A stretch of DNA of 64,000 nucleotides, taken from assembly GCF_030445035.2 (NCBI RefSeq), contig NC_080680.1:120058228-120122227 (forward strand), given 5' to 3'. Shown in pieces: positions 1-9,965 of the stretch. Positions within the stretch are counted from its first letter, which is position 1, and every line of letters begins with the position of its first letter. Origin of the DNA: Dasypus novemcinctus (taxonomy: Eukaryota > Chordata > Mammalia > Cingulata > Dasypodidae). The notes under the pieces were generated by a model that did not search any database, had not been told where the DNA came from, and was given only the letters and a program-made list of their open reading frames with translations. Position numbers and translations under genes: made by a program.

Positions 1-180
1 GTGTCTGATTTTATTCTCTTATAAAGGACTCAAGTAAGAGGATTAAGACCCACCCTGGGCCATGCCTTAATTGAAGTAACCTAAACAAAAGGTACTATTT
101 ACGATAGGTGCACACCCACAGGAATGAATTAGCTTTAAAAATATGACTTTCTGGGGTACAAACCACCACAAATTGCTCTG
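1..180 (-). mobile_element. Partial MaLR-like LTR
   Basis: The sequence resembles the distal half of the LTR seen more fully at 53008-53430: CTTATAAAGG, then GGATTAAGACCCACCCTG, CACACCCACAGGAATG and a TTTCTGGGGTAC stretch. It is cut by the window start. Confidence 0.6.
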
Positions 181-990
181 CCAATTAAAAGCTAAATGAT
201 TAACTGCTCTTGAATCTGAGTTTCCTCCTCTGTAAATAGGCATGATAAAACCTGATGTGAGTGAGGGATGAAACGGGGTCCCTGTTAAGGGACGAGTGGG
301 GTCCTGTTGTGGGATGAGAGGGGTCCCTGGCATGGGGAAGAAAGCCTCGTATGGCCGCTGAGGCTTTCCTCGGGGGCTCCGAAGGCGTGGAGGGCACACG
401 ATCCCGGAAGGAGTCACGGAGACAGGCTGATGGCACAAGTCTGGTCTATTGTGGAAGGGGATGCAGATTTATAGGATTGGGGAGTGGTGTGGCGGGTTCT
501 GATTGGCTAGGGCAAATGCTGTTTCCATATAAGGCAATGTTCTGGCATTGGGCTAGTGATTGGCCAGTAGAGTATGTGCTAACTCTTGATAGACTGACAC
601 TGTTACTAAGCTGATAGGTGGTTGTAAGCTGTTGCTGGGCAAACAGCGTACTAAGAGATTAGGTTTAAGGGAGGGGGGAGGGGAAGTGAGAGCTGGGCTA
701 GGTGGGAGATAGGAAGGGGGAGGGCGGTGCCGGCCAGCCGTTAGCAGCAAAGGCCTAGTCAGGCGTGGTCACCTTGTCTAGGCCCAGTGGGCAGAGGCGG
801 TGTCACCTCTTGCCGCACTGTTTGCCACTGAGGCAAGCCGGGTGCCCCTCCTCCCACATCAGTTTCCTCCTCTGTAAATAGGCATGATAAAACCTGATGT
901 GAGAATAAGCAATCATTTATGTAAGTACCTAGTTAGAAACCTGGCATAGCAAGTAGTAAATAGTAGGAGTATTTATACTTCATCCCCTCT
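181..990 (+). repeat. MIR SINE split by an LTR insertion
   Basis: GAGTTTCCTCCTCTGTAAATA before the LTR, and the continuation after it (AAGTACCTAGTTAGAAACCTGG), are typical of the central and 3' parts of MIR. The element is interrupted at 258-861, and the MIR segment at the insertion point is duplicated on both sides. Confidence 0.6.
258..861 (-). mobile_element. Solo LTR of an ERV1-like endogenous retrovirus
   Basis: About 604 bases with TG...CA ends. On the minus strand it shows two CCAAT boxes (about 557 and 507), then CCTATAAATC (near 471) as a TATA element, and then GC-rich downstream sequence: the order of a retroviral U3-R. No gag, pol or env remnant is present, so it is a solo LTR. 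The flanks carry an unusually long direct repeat (219-261 and 861-903). The family name was not determined. Confidence 0.65.
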
Positions 991-1504
991 ATCAGGAGGA
1001 TTTCTTGGGGTCCATAGATAACTACAGGTGTCTTCCTTTGACTCCTGCTAGAAGTAAGGAAATCTTCCCAGAACCCCTCTCGTAGGTTTTCTTCATATTT
1101 TGTTGGCCAAATTGTGTCATCTGCCCACATCTAAACCAATCAGTGGTGAGGAGAATGGGGTCACCATAATGGGTTAGACCAACCATGATTCAACCCCTAG
1201 AACTGATGATGGGGTAGCCTCCCTTGAAACACATGGTCACATAGAAAAAGGCAAAGTCCTAACCAAAGTCAAGCTTCCCTTAGGAAAGAGATGAGGAATC
1301 AATGTTGAATAGGTAAGCAACCACCTCTTCTACACCAACATATAGACTTGGAAAGTTGCTTCCTCTCTCATCCCACCCAACTCCAGCTGTCTATATAATA
1401 ATGTTTGGTGTTAATCATCCCCATGTACCCTCCCATCTTTGATATAGTGACCCTGTCTTCCCTTAGAGTCATTCTGAGATACCGATATTTAATACTCAGT
1501 ACAG

Positions 1505-1700
1505 TATAGCATAGTGATTAAAAGCATGGGCTTTGGAGACTGTTCAAGGTTCACATTCTAGCCTTACCAGACTTGTTATGCAGAGCATGTTACTTGACCA
1601 TTCTGAGCCTGTTTCTGCAAAGTTGAGGTAGTAATACCGACTTCATAGAGTTATGGTGAAAATTAAATCAGATAGTTTAATAACATTATTAACAAATCAG
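1505..1700 (+). repeat. MIR SINE fragment
   Basis: GGCTTTGGAGACTG, then TTACTTGACC, TCTGAGCCTGTTTCTGC and a GTAGTAATACCGACTTCATAG-like run follow the MIR order. It lies just before the HSBP1 retrocopy. Confidence 0.65.
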
Positions 1701-1834
1701 ATGACCCTAGTGCCCCACAGTCCCACCTGTGGCTTTCTCATGTCAAAAGAAGAAGCCACTGGGGCTGTCTGTGTGGACAAAGAGAGGTATAGAGGACAGT
1801 CTGAGACTTCACCACCAAGCTGGGAAGTGGGGAG

Positions 1835-2058
1835 ATGGCCGAGACTGACCCCAAGACCGTGCATGATTTCACTTCAGTGGTGCAGACACCCCTGCAAAGA
1901 TGCAAGATAAATTTCAGACTACGTCTGACCAGATCGGAATTGATGGTATGAGTAGGCTCATTGATGATCTGGAGAAAAATTTTGCAGACCTTGTGATATA
2001 GGCTGGCGTGGAAGAACTGGGAGGTGAAAACAAGATTCCTGCCACACAGAGGAGTTGA
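1835..2058 (+). pseudogene. HSBP1: Processed pseudogene of HSBP1 (heat shock factor binding protein 1)
   Basis: The start reads MAETDPKTVHDFTSVVQT, matching the N-terminus of HSBP1, the small coiled-coil regulator of HSF1. One base is lost just after CTGCAA (near 1898), shifting the frame. The next frame gives MQDKFQTTSDQIGIDGMS, then LIDDLEKNFADL. A CAG of the parent has become TAG (2000-2002), and the tail GENKIPATQ ends with TGA at 2056. All coding blocks are contiguous, so this is a retrocopy without introns. HSBP1-like 3' UTR may continue to about 2400, where AATAAA occurs (2381), but no clear poly(A) tract or target-site duplication was identified. It lies in GRIN3A intron sequence and cannot make the normal protein. 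Confidence 0.88.
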
Positions 2059-2409
2059 AACTTGCTAATTTACACTGAAATCTGGAACTCCATTTTTACA
2101 AGCCAAGAGAAGACCGATTAGTTTCTTGCAACTGCTGTGTGTACACAGGTTTTATATTTAAGAGTGTGCATTCTTATCATATACTCTATCATTAGTCTTC
2201 AGAGTGACTTTTTTCCATTTTCTTGAAGATGGTAACTTCACATCTTGGACCTTGGTCAACTATGCTATTAAATATTAAACACTTAAACTCTGGCAATTCC
2301 TGCATAAAATTGTCAAACACTTTATTGTATTTTTGTGAAGTCACTTTTTTCTGTCTTTTCTTTTGTAGTAGGTACTGTTTAATAAAAATTGCTGTGTAAT
2401 TTAGACAAA

Positions 2410-3834
2410 TAGTAAATCCTTCAGTTGTAACTATATTTTGTGAAGTTAGACATTATATACTGAGTTTAGAGTTCTTAATTCTCAGCACAAAGTGACTATT
2501 AAATTAACAGCAATTAGTAAGTTGCCAAAAAACATTTAAAAATGGCTTATTCAGAAATATTTGACACTACCTTGTTACCAAAATTCAGAATTGAACCGCA
2601 GATCTATTTCTGTTTTAAGTCCCTGAGATCAGATGCTGAAGTCAATGAAAAGTAATACAGAAAATAACAGAATAGCACAGTGGAATGTAATGTTAGAGTT
2701 TTGCATAAGATTCTAATCAGTGGAACCCTGCAGTGTTTTGTACTGGTTACCATAAAAAATTTGGCAGGATTCTAAAACTCAGTTACTCCATCTTTTCTTT
2801 GAGCTACTGATTGGAAAAAGAAACAGAAAAGGGAAAGAGCTACATTAAGTCCGTGCCAGTTGCTTGGTCGAAAAATGATGCATGACTTTGTTGTAGAAGG
2901 ATAAGGTCTGAAGAATTACTGTTCTATTTAAACAATTTCTTAGCTAAATCCCTACAGAGTAACAACTTTATTATTGATCACAGAAGCCCGAGATAAAAAC
3001 CCTTACCATTCAAAAATAGGTCATGCCAAGCCTAGAGGCCAGTATCAGTGGCCCTGGAGGAAACTCGTGTGATTATCATAGCAAAGGGACTTCCTATAAC
3101 AAAAATTTGAAAATTTATAAAAAGTTGAGGGATAGTACAGTACATGATAAACAAAAACCCTTAATGAACATGGTATGATTTTTGTTACTGTTTCCTATAT
3201 CACCAGTCTTGATTGTTTGCACTACAAGAATATAATAATATTAAGAAATGATGTGTCCTATTTATAAGTTATTGGAAACAAAGGAGTAAAATCTTTCAGT
3301 AATAAAGTGGATTAATGGCTGTTATACCCCAGCTGTGAAAACGACTTTGAGCAGGCCAGGGTGATGCCGCGAGGTCGGCATCATTCACACTGGCAGACAC
3401 CAGGTGAAACCTGGGTGCAGGATGCTGCCAACGGCATCTGGTGAATGGCAGGTGGAAATGATAGCACGTGGACTTAGTTAGGAGTTGGCTTCTATTCATA
3501 ATTCCGGGAGAAGATTTCCTCACCAAAACTGTCTGCCGTGGATAAAGGTGCCTGAAATCCTGCTACTAAAAATAAATAAATAAATCAGATGACAAAATAT
3601 TAAGCATATATCCAAATATGATAACTACCAAGTTACTTACATTCTTGAGGATTGTAAGGTTTCACTATAAACGTTCCAGAGCTATGTGGATTTAAGCAAA
3701 GTCAAACAAAAAATAAATTTGAGAGTGGGGGGGGGGGGGGGGGGGGGGGAAGGAGGCAGATCTTGAAAAACAAACAATCAGCAAAAATAAACTTTTCAAT
3801 GATGTAGACAAAATAAGTCAAGTTTTTCTAGCCA
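2410..3834. other. GRIN3A intron, no gene seen
   Basis: AT-rich sequence with no recognised gene. It contains the poly-G tract at 3727-3749. No young element was recognised. Confidence 0.5.
3727..3749. repeat. Poly-G homopolymer (23 G)
   Basis: An uninterrupted run of 23 G follows GAGAGT. Such tracts are length-unstable and hard to sequence, so the stated length may be approximate. Confidence 0.9.
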
Positions 3835-5485
3835 TGTTTTTTCTTTCTTTTTTTAATTAATTTTTTTTTATTTTTAAAGAAGCTTTAGATTACATAAATG
3901 TTACATAAAAAAACATAAGGGATTTCCACATGCCCCACTCCCTCCCCCTCCTATACTTTCCTATATTAACAACATCCTTCATTAGTGTGGTACATTTGTT
4001 ACAATTGATGAACCTATATTGAAGCATTACTCCTAACCATGGATTACAATTTACATTATAGTTTAAACTCTGTCCCACATAATTTTGTAAGTTATGACAA
4101 AATATTCAATGGCCTGTATCCATCACTGCAATCTCATGCAGGACAAATCCAATTTCCTGAAAATGCCCCCATATTACACCTATTCTTCCCTCTCCCATCC
4201 CTCAGAGCCTCTGATGGCCACTGTCTTTACAGCAATGGTAAGAGTCATTCCATTCCTAGAATAATAATAATTCTACTACAGTCCATTCCCCAATCTTATA
4301 GATTTGGGGATGGTGATGCCCACTCTGCTTCTAATTGAGAGGGGACTTAGATCCTATGGGGCAGATGAATGGAGCTGTCTTGCTTGCAGTTGCAGATACT
4401 CTCTGTTCCTTGGGATGGGCGTTGTCCATCATCATCTCCTTATAAATTGTCCTGGGTGAGTCCAATGAACTGGAAAGTAGGTATTACAACTCTGCTAAAA
4501 TTCAGGACTTAACTGGCACAGTTTGGATAGACAAAACTTTAAGTCTCTGGGACATATATTTATCAAGTATAGTGCCAATTATAGGTTCAAATAAAAGGGG
4601 TAGGAGAGCCATGTGTAGAGAACCTATAAATGAGTCTAACCCTGTTACACTGGGGAGCATAAATTCCAAAGTAAGGCCCACTGACAGGGTGTTGAATTCC
4701 TGAGCTGTCTGCCCTGCTTATAGTTTTTGGATATCTCTAGAGCCCTCAGGAGCCCTGATATTTGAGGCACTGTTTACTCTGGTAGTCAATGAGATCCTGC
4801 TGAGATGCACGTAAGTGTAACCTCTGGAATGACCTTCTGAGTCACTTTGAAATCTCTTAGCCATAAAAACTAATTTGTATTTACCATTTCCCCCTTTTGA
4901 TTAAAGTCTTTTTCCAGATGCATTGCTAGTTGGTGCTTGGTAATAATTCCCCAATGCCAGGAAGGCTCATCCCCAGGAGTCATGTCCTACACCAGGGAGG
5001 AAGGTAGTACATTTATATGCTGAGTTTGTTTTCAAGAGAGGCCACATTTGAGCAACAACGAAGCTTTCAGGAGGTAACTCTTGGGCAATATATAATACTA
5101 GGCTAAGTTTCATTTTCACAAAAAAAGGTTCATAAGTACATCATCAATATCAAGGGCCTGGCATATGGTCTGTCTTCCTTTACTAGGCATTGCCCTTGCA
5201 CTCAGGGGATTCTTGCTGTCCTATTAGAGAATGTATCAGAACTCCCCAGGTTGGGAATTCAATATTCTTTCAGTTATTGTGTGCATCTCCACCCACTGAA
5301 ACAATGTCCCATGAACACTTGAATGTATTTATATGTCTTAGATGCATGCCCCAGGTGATCCCCTTCCCACGCATCCCCACATCACTGACACCCCATACCA
5401 GGGATCCTTCTCCACCACTGCTGGACCTTCCTGTGATCCAAAACCTCTCCAAAAACGAAGCCAACAAAATAACTGAATAAAATTA
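3835..5485 (-). mobile_element. L1 3' end, antisense (xenarthran L1)
   Basis: Starts with a T-rich stretch followed by AAGAAGCTTTAGATTACATA, then TTCATTAGTGTGGTACATTTG and ATTGATGAACCTATATTGA, the 3' UTR of the L1 lineage common in this window. The part from about 4930 (ATGCCAGGAAGGCTCATCCC) is the complement of the sequence that follows the L1 ORF2 remnant at 63737. Another copy in the same orientation follows at 5640. Confidence 0.75.
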
Positions 5486-5639
5486 ATAAGAAAATGAAAG
5501 GATAATTTTAAAAATAACCAGTAAAATACAAAACAAATTAAAAGTTGAAATATTTTTTTTTAATTTTAGACATCGTTTCTTGCATCACTGTAAGATCTGT
5601 TGCCTTGTATGTACAGTGACATTTTCTTCCATATATTTC

Positions 5640-6345
5640 CCCAGTGTCTTTTTTTTTTTTTTCCATTTTATCTTCAAAGAAGCTTTAGAATTCAGAAAAG
5701 TCACAGAAGAATACAGGTGATTCCCACATACCCAGCACCCTCCCCCTTTTCCCCTCTCCCTTACTGATAACACTGTACATGTGGATGGTACATTCATTAC
5801 AATTGATGTACAAATATTGAAGCATTGCTACTAACCATGGTCATTTACATTATGATTTGCATTTTGGATCGTACACTTTTTAATAGGTTTTGACAAAATT
5901 TTAAGTGGCCATATCCATTATTGCAAGATCATACTGAACAATTCTAATGCCCTAAAAATGTTCCCTCCCCCTCCCCTTGGAACCTGTGGTTATCACTGAG
6001 TTTCAATTTTTGAAGAACAAGATTCATAGTTACTTGCAGTAATAATGAGGACTTGACGTATTGGTCTGTTTTCTTTTATTAGGCACTGCCTATGTTCTCG
6101 AGGGAGTCTTGTCCCTCTAATTGAGAACATAGCAGGACTCCCAGGATGATAGTTTGATATTTTCTTGATTATTGTATGAGTCTACACCTACTGATATAAC
6201 ACTATGAAAAGATGAACACTTGCATATCCCACAGAAGCCTGTCCCAGGTGCACCTTGTCCCATGTACCCCCCCACACCCAACACCCTGTACCAGTAACCC
6301 TCCCCTGACACATTTGCCAAAAGAACATTCCCAACATTGTACTTT
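5640..6345 (-). mobile_element. Second L1 3' end, antisense
   Basis: A T-run (5649-5662) is followed by CAAAGAAGCTTTAGAATTCA and by the same GTACATTCATTACAATTGAT and GCATTGCTACTAACCATGG blocks as the copy before it. The 6050-6250 part matches 5160-5350 in order. It therefore appears to be an independent insertion or a tandem duplicate in the same orientation. Confidence 0.75.
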
Positions 6346-6455
6346 TTTGTTTTTTTTTAAGATTTATTTTTACTTATTTTTTTCCCCATCTCCCTATCCC
6401 CGTTGTCTGCTCTCTGTGTCCATTCGCTGTGTATTCTTCTGTGTCCGCTATGGAG
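6346..6455 (-). mobile_element. DAS-type SINE 3' fragment, antisense
   Basis: TTTTTTTTTAAGATTTATTTT, then CCCCGTTGTCTGCTCTCTGTG and CATTCGCTGTG, is the complement of the DAS SINE tail (CAGACAAC..AAATAAATAAA). The tRNA-like head is absent. Confidence 0.7.
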
Positions 6456-7129
6456 GAAGGAAGGTGGGAAACTGAATTTAGTCAACTGGAAGCCGTTGGA
6501 TGAGAGGTTGAAATCAAAGTCAAGCTGTGGTTGTTCATTCAACCGGAGGCCCCTTCCCAGGTCGGCTGATTTGGAAGGGATGGGGGTGAGCAGGGAGGAA
6601 TGAGAAGAATGAAGGAGAGCAGTGTTCCCAACTAAACTTCAGAGACAGAAATGAAGGAGGGTCCTAGCAGCGTCCTGTGTACATAGATACAGAGAGGAGG
6701 TTGCCCCAAGCCTCAGAGAAGGCTCTGCACACGAGGGGAGCTATTCTTTCCCAGGGATGGAGGTCTGCACTGCGGTATATCCTGGTCGAGGCAGTAACAA
6801 GCTTCTATAATGAAGCTCGCCTGTGTACATTTACATAGGGTACATGCCCTTGTCCAGGGACTGGTGGATCTGCCTTGAACAACCTAAGGCAGCACTTCAG
6901 GATGTCATCCTCACTCACCCTGAAGGTAGAATTAAATAAATGAAACCAGTCCTCTGCTCAGTTGGAGTCCTCCTTCCTGCTAGATTTCCCTTTGCCCAAG
7001 ACACTGTTTCCGTACCCACTTTTATTTTTTTAGCTTTCTCCCAGAAAATGCGAGAAGGCAGCATGACTGTTTGTGCTTTCCTTGCCCCATCTTATGCCTC
7101 AAATGTCATGCACTGCTAGGCTCTGTTAG
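6456..7129. other. GRIN3A intron, no gene seen
   Basis: Non-repetitive-looking intron sequence with no coding or RNA feature that I can support. Confidence 0.4.
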
Positions 7130-7542
7130 TGTCTTAATTTGCCAGGGCTGAGAGAACAAATACCACAAGATTAGTTGGCTCAAACATCAGGAATTTACTG
7201 TCTCACAGTTTTGGAGGCTGGGAGTTCAAAATCAAGGTGTCAGCAGGAGCAGGTTCTCTTTGAAGTCTGTGGCGTCCTGGGGGCGGCTTGCCAGCGCTCC
7301 CTCACGCCAACGCTGCCTCTGTCGCATGGCCATCCGCCTCCTCCTGCCCCCTCCACTGAGTCCAAACTCCCTCTGCTCTCAGGGGCCCAGTCGTCTTGGA
7401 CTAAATCCCACCCTGATGCAGTCTGGCCTCACCTTAGCTAAACATCCTCAAAGATCCTATTTACAAAGAAGTTCCCATCCACAAGGACAGGGGATTAGGG
7501 TTTGAACACGGCTGATGGGGGGATGTAATTCAATCCATAACA
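7130..7542 (-). mobile_element. MaLR-like solo LTR, antisense
   Basis: Begins TGTCTTAATTTGCCAGGGCTG and ends ATTCAATCCATAACA, with TCTCACAGTTTTGGAGGCTGG and AAATCCCACCCTGATGCAGT inside. This is the complement of the MST/MLT1-like LTR layout. Flanking GTTAG (7125) and GTTAA (7543) look like a degraded 5-bp target duplication. Confidence 0.7.
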
Positions 7543-9120
7543 GTTAAGGTGGAGAGAGGACTGGCCTTGAAAGCAGATGAGCCGTAGTAGATGCCCCGTC
7601 AGCCAGGCAGGTCCCTTAACCCAGCAAGCCTCAGCCTCCTCGCCTCCTCCACGACTCTTGCTAGGAGTAAATAAAACGGCAGTCAAATGAGCGCGTCCCT
7701 GTCCCCCCTCACCCCACGGGTGGCGCGGGAGAGGCTAGTGGGGCAGAAACAGGGGGTTTCAGGGGCAGCCGTGCCCTCCACCAAGACATTTCTCTGTTCC
7801 TCTCTGACCTTCCCCACTAAGACAGTCCCCATTTGTGCCTGGTGCCACCGGGTAATTATTTTAGCACCCACTTCACTCTGAAAAAAATCCTAGTTTGAAT
7901 AATAAATGATACTGTCACCAAGTAACAAAACAAAAAATATGCTTTTTTCCCTCCCATTTCTGGCAGTTGGACGTTAACACTTGCCTCTGTGGGAACCCTG
8001 ATCTCACTGCACATCTCTTAGCAACCCCATAGCAGTCTCGTAGCAGCTTCTCTGAGGATATAAACTCTATTTTTTTTTTTTTAATTCCAGGGTTTTGTCT
8101 GCTCTCTAGAGACAAAACCTAGGAAAGTTCAGGTCCAATTCTGCAGACCAGACTCTGGCAATTTTGAGAGAGGAATTTTAAATTGACCTCAGATATTTCC
8201 CCACAGTCCTTCCAGCACAACTGTGCCTCTCTGACCACAGTGGACTAGTTGTCGATCGATTCCACTGGGGAAAATAGATGGCAGAGTTTAAATTTTCTTC
8301 CCTTTCCTTTGACTCAGAAAAAAAAAAATGTAATTTTTTCAAGTCCCTGAGTGAATTTAAGAGCTCTGGGACAAAAGGTTTGTGAAGTCCATTATTCCCA
8401 AACCAAGAAAAGAAGGGTTGGTCCGTCAAAGTTTAGCCAGCTCCCCAAATGCTTTAAGGAATTGTTAAGATTCGGGATGGGTGATGTCTTGTTTTTCAAG
8501 TCTTCCTTGAACACTGAGTGGAATAATGCACCATTTACCCAAATGGGAATAGCCGAGAAGGAAGAGGAAGCAGCAGCCTGGGCAGTGAACCGAAGGTATA
8601 GTCTGAGGAGAGTGTTGAGGGAGCTATTTACCATGGTGTGGTCCACGGCAACCAGTAAAAATAGTCTCCCAGGTACATAAAAGGGAGAAGCCTTGGATTA
8701 AAAGGACAAGTGGAAAAAGTCATTCCTAGAACGCAAGGGATCACAGGAGAGGACTTTCCATAGCCTTTGCTGAGGGACAGAGCCGGCCCATGGTGAGCTG
8801 GCAGGGAGGGAGCCAGGGCATAACTACTCAACCGTGGGGTCTCCTCCCACCCGCCTCTCTTCCACTCCTACTGCCTGAGGTCACGGAGCCTGTCCATGTG
8901 GTCCCGAGGGTCAGCACCTCGGAGCACTAAGCAGGACAGGGAATGGCGGAGCGTGAACCTGGAAGGGCAAAGCAATGGCCAGCACAGGCCCTCATAGCAG
9001 GTGCACACTAGAGGAAAGGTCCCACAGGCTGAAGGTGTGGGCGTGTGCAGCAGCTCTACCCTGAGAGACAGGTCCATTCCACAGGTAGGGAGGCCATGCC
9101 TTACCCTGGGCAGGTCTACC
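7543..9120. other. GRIN3A intron, no gene seen
   Basis: Open frames on both strands between 7683 and 9077 have no family resemblance. No splice-flanked exon of GRIN3A was recognised. Confidence 0.4.
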
Positions 9121-9245
9121 GAATGGCTCTTTGGAGTCAGACAACCTTGGCTCTACCATTATTGGGAAGAGGCAGCTGTATGCCCTTGGAAAAATGACTT
9201 AACCTCTCTGAGCCTCCGTTTAAGGCATACCTTGCTGGACTTTTG
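9121..9245 (+). repeat. MIR SINE fragment
   Basis: TTTGGAGTCAGACAACCTTGG, then GACTTAACCTCTCTGAGCCTC follows the MIR core order. Confidence 0.7.
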
Positions 9246-9764
9246 TGAGGTTTTCTGACTTGGGACCCAGGGGTCTCCTGAAATTGTTCCTGAGCCCTGA
9301 GGGAAACAAATACAAGGCTAAACAAGAGACACAGCCCTGCAGGGGAAGGAGCTCTGTGCCAGGAGAAATTCAGAGGTATCTTTTGAAACAGCCTAGAAGG
9401 AAATCATTAAACGTTCAGTGCTTTGATTATCAAGGAAGATGCACAATCCCTTGTCCCGTTCCTGACACACCATCCCTGATCTCACCCCAGCCCTGGCAGC
9501 CAACTCCAATCTGAACTTGAACCCATCCTGGACCCTTCGTTCTCTGGCCTCCACCGTCATGAACATCTCCCCCCAAAGGATGGGATCAGAAGGCAGGGAT
9601 GGGGTGAAGTGTCTGCTAAGCTCATTATTAGGTCGCCTTTAAACTGAAGTTTAAATCTTTTGTTTTTAGGATCATGGTATAAATGTGAATGTAAAAATAA
9701 CCATGGTATCAAAATATTCATATCAAAAAAGGTGAGTCAAATTGCCATGAACAGAAAAGGTGTA

Positions 9765-9965
9765 ACGTCTCTGAATTTCCTCCCCTGCAAATGGAGATGA
9801 CAATATTTTATGTTTCTGGCAGATAATGTTCATGAAATATCTGACGCACAGTAGGTGCCAAGTGGATGACAACTATCATATTTGTCCAGGCTCTACCACG
9901 AACCAACCAGGTGACCTTCAGCAAATTGCTTAACTTCCCTGAGTTTGTTTCCTTGCCTTAAAGGA
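9765..9965 (+). repeat. Two MIR-like fragments in tandem
   Basis: The first (TTTCCTCCCCTGCAAATGG, then CGCACAGTAGGTGCCAAG) is a MIR 3' half. The second (AGGTGACCTTCAGCAAATTGC then TTAACTTCCCTGAG) is a core part. Confidence 0.55.
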
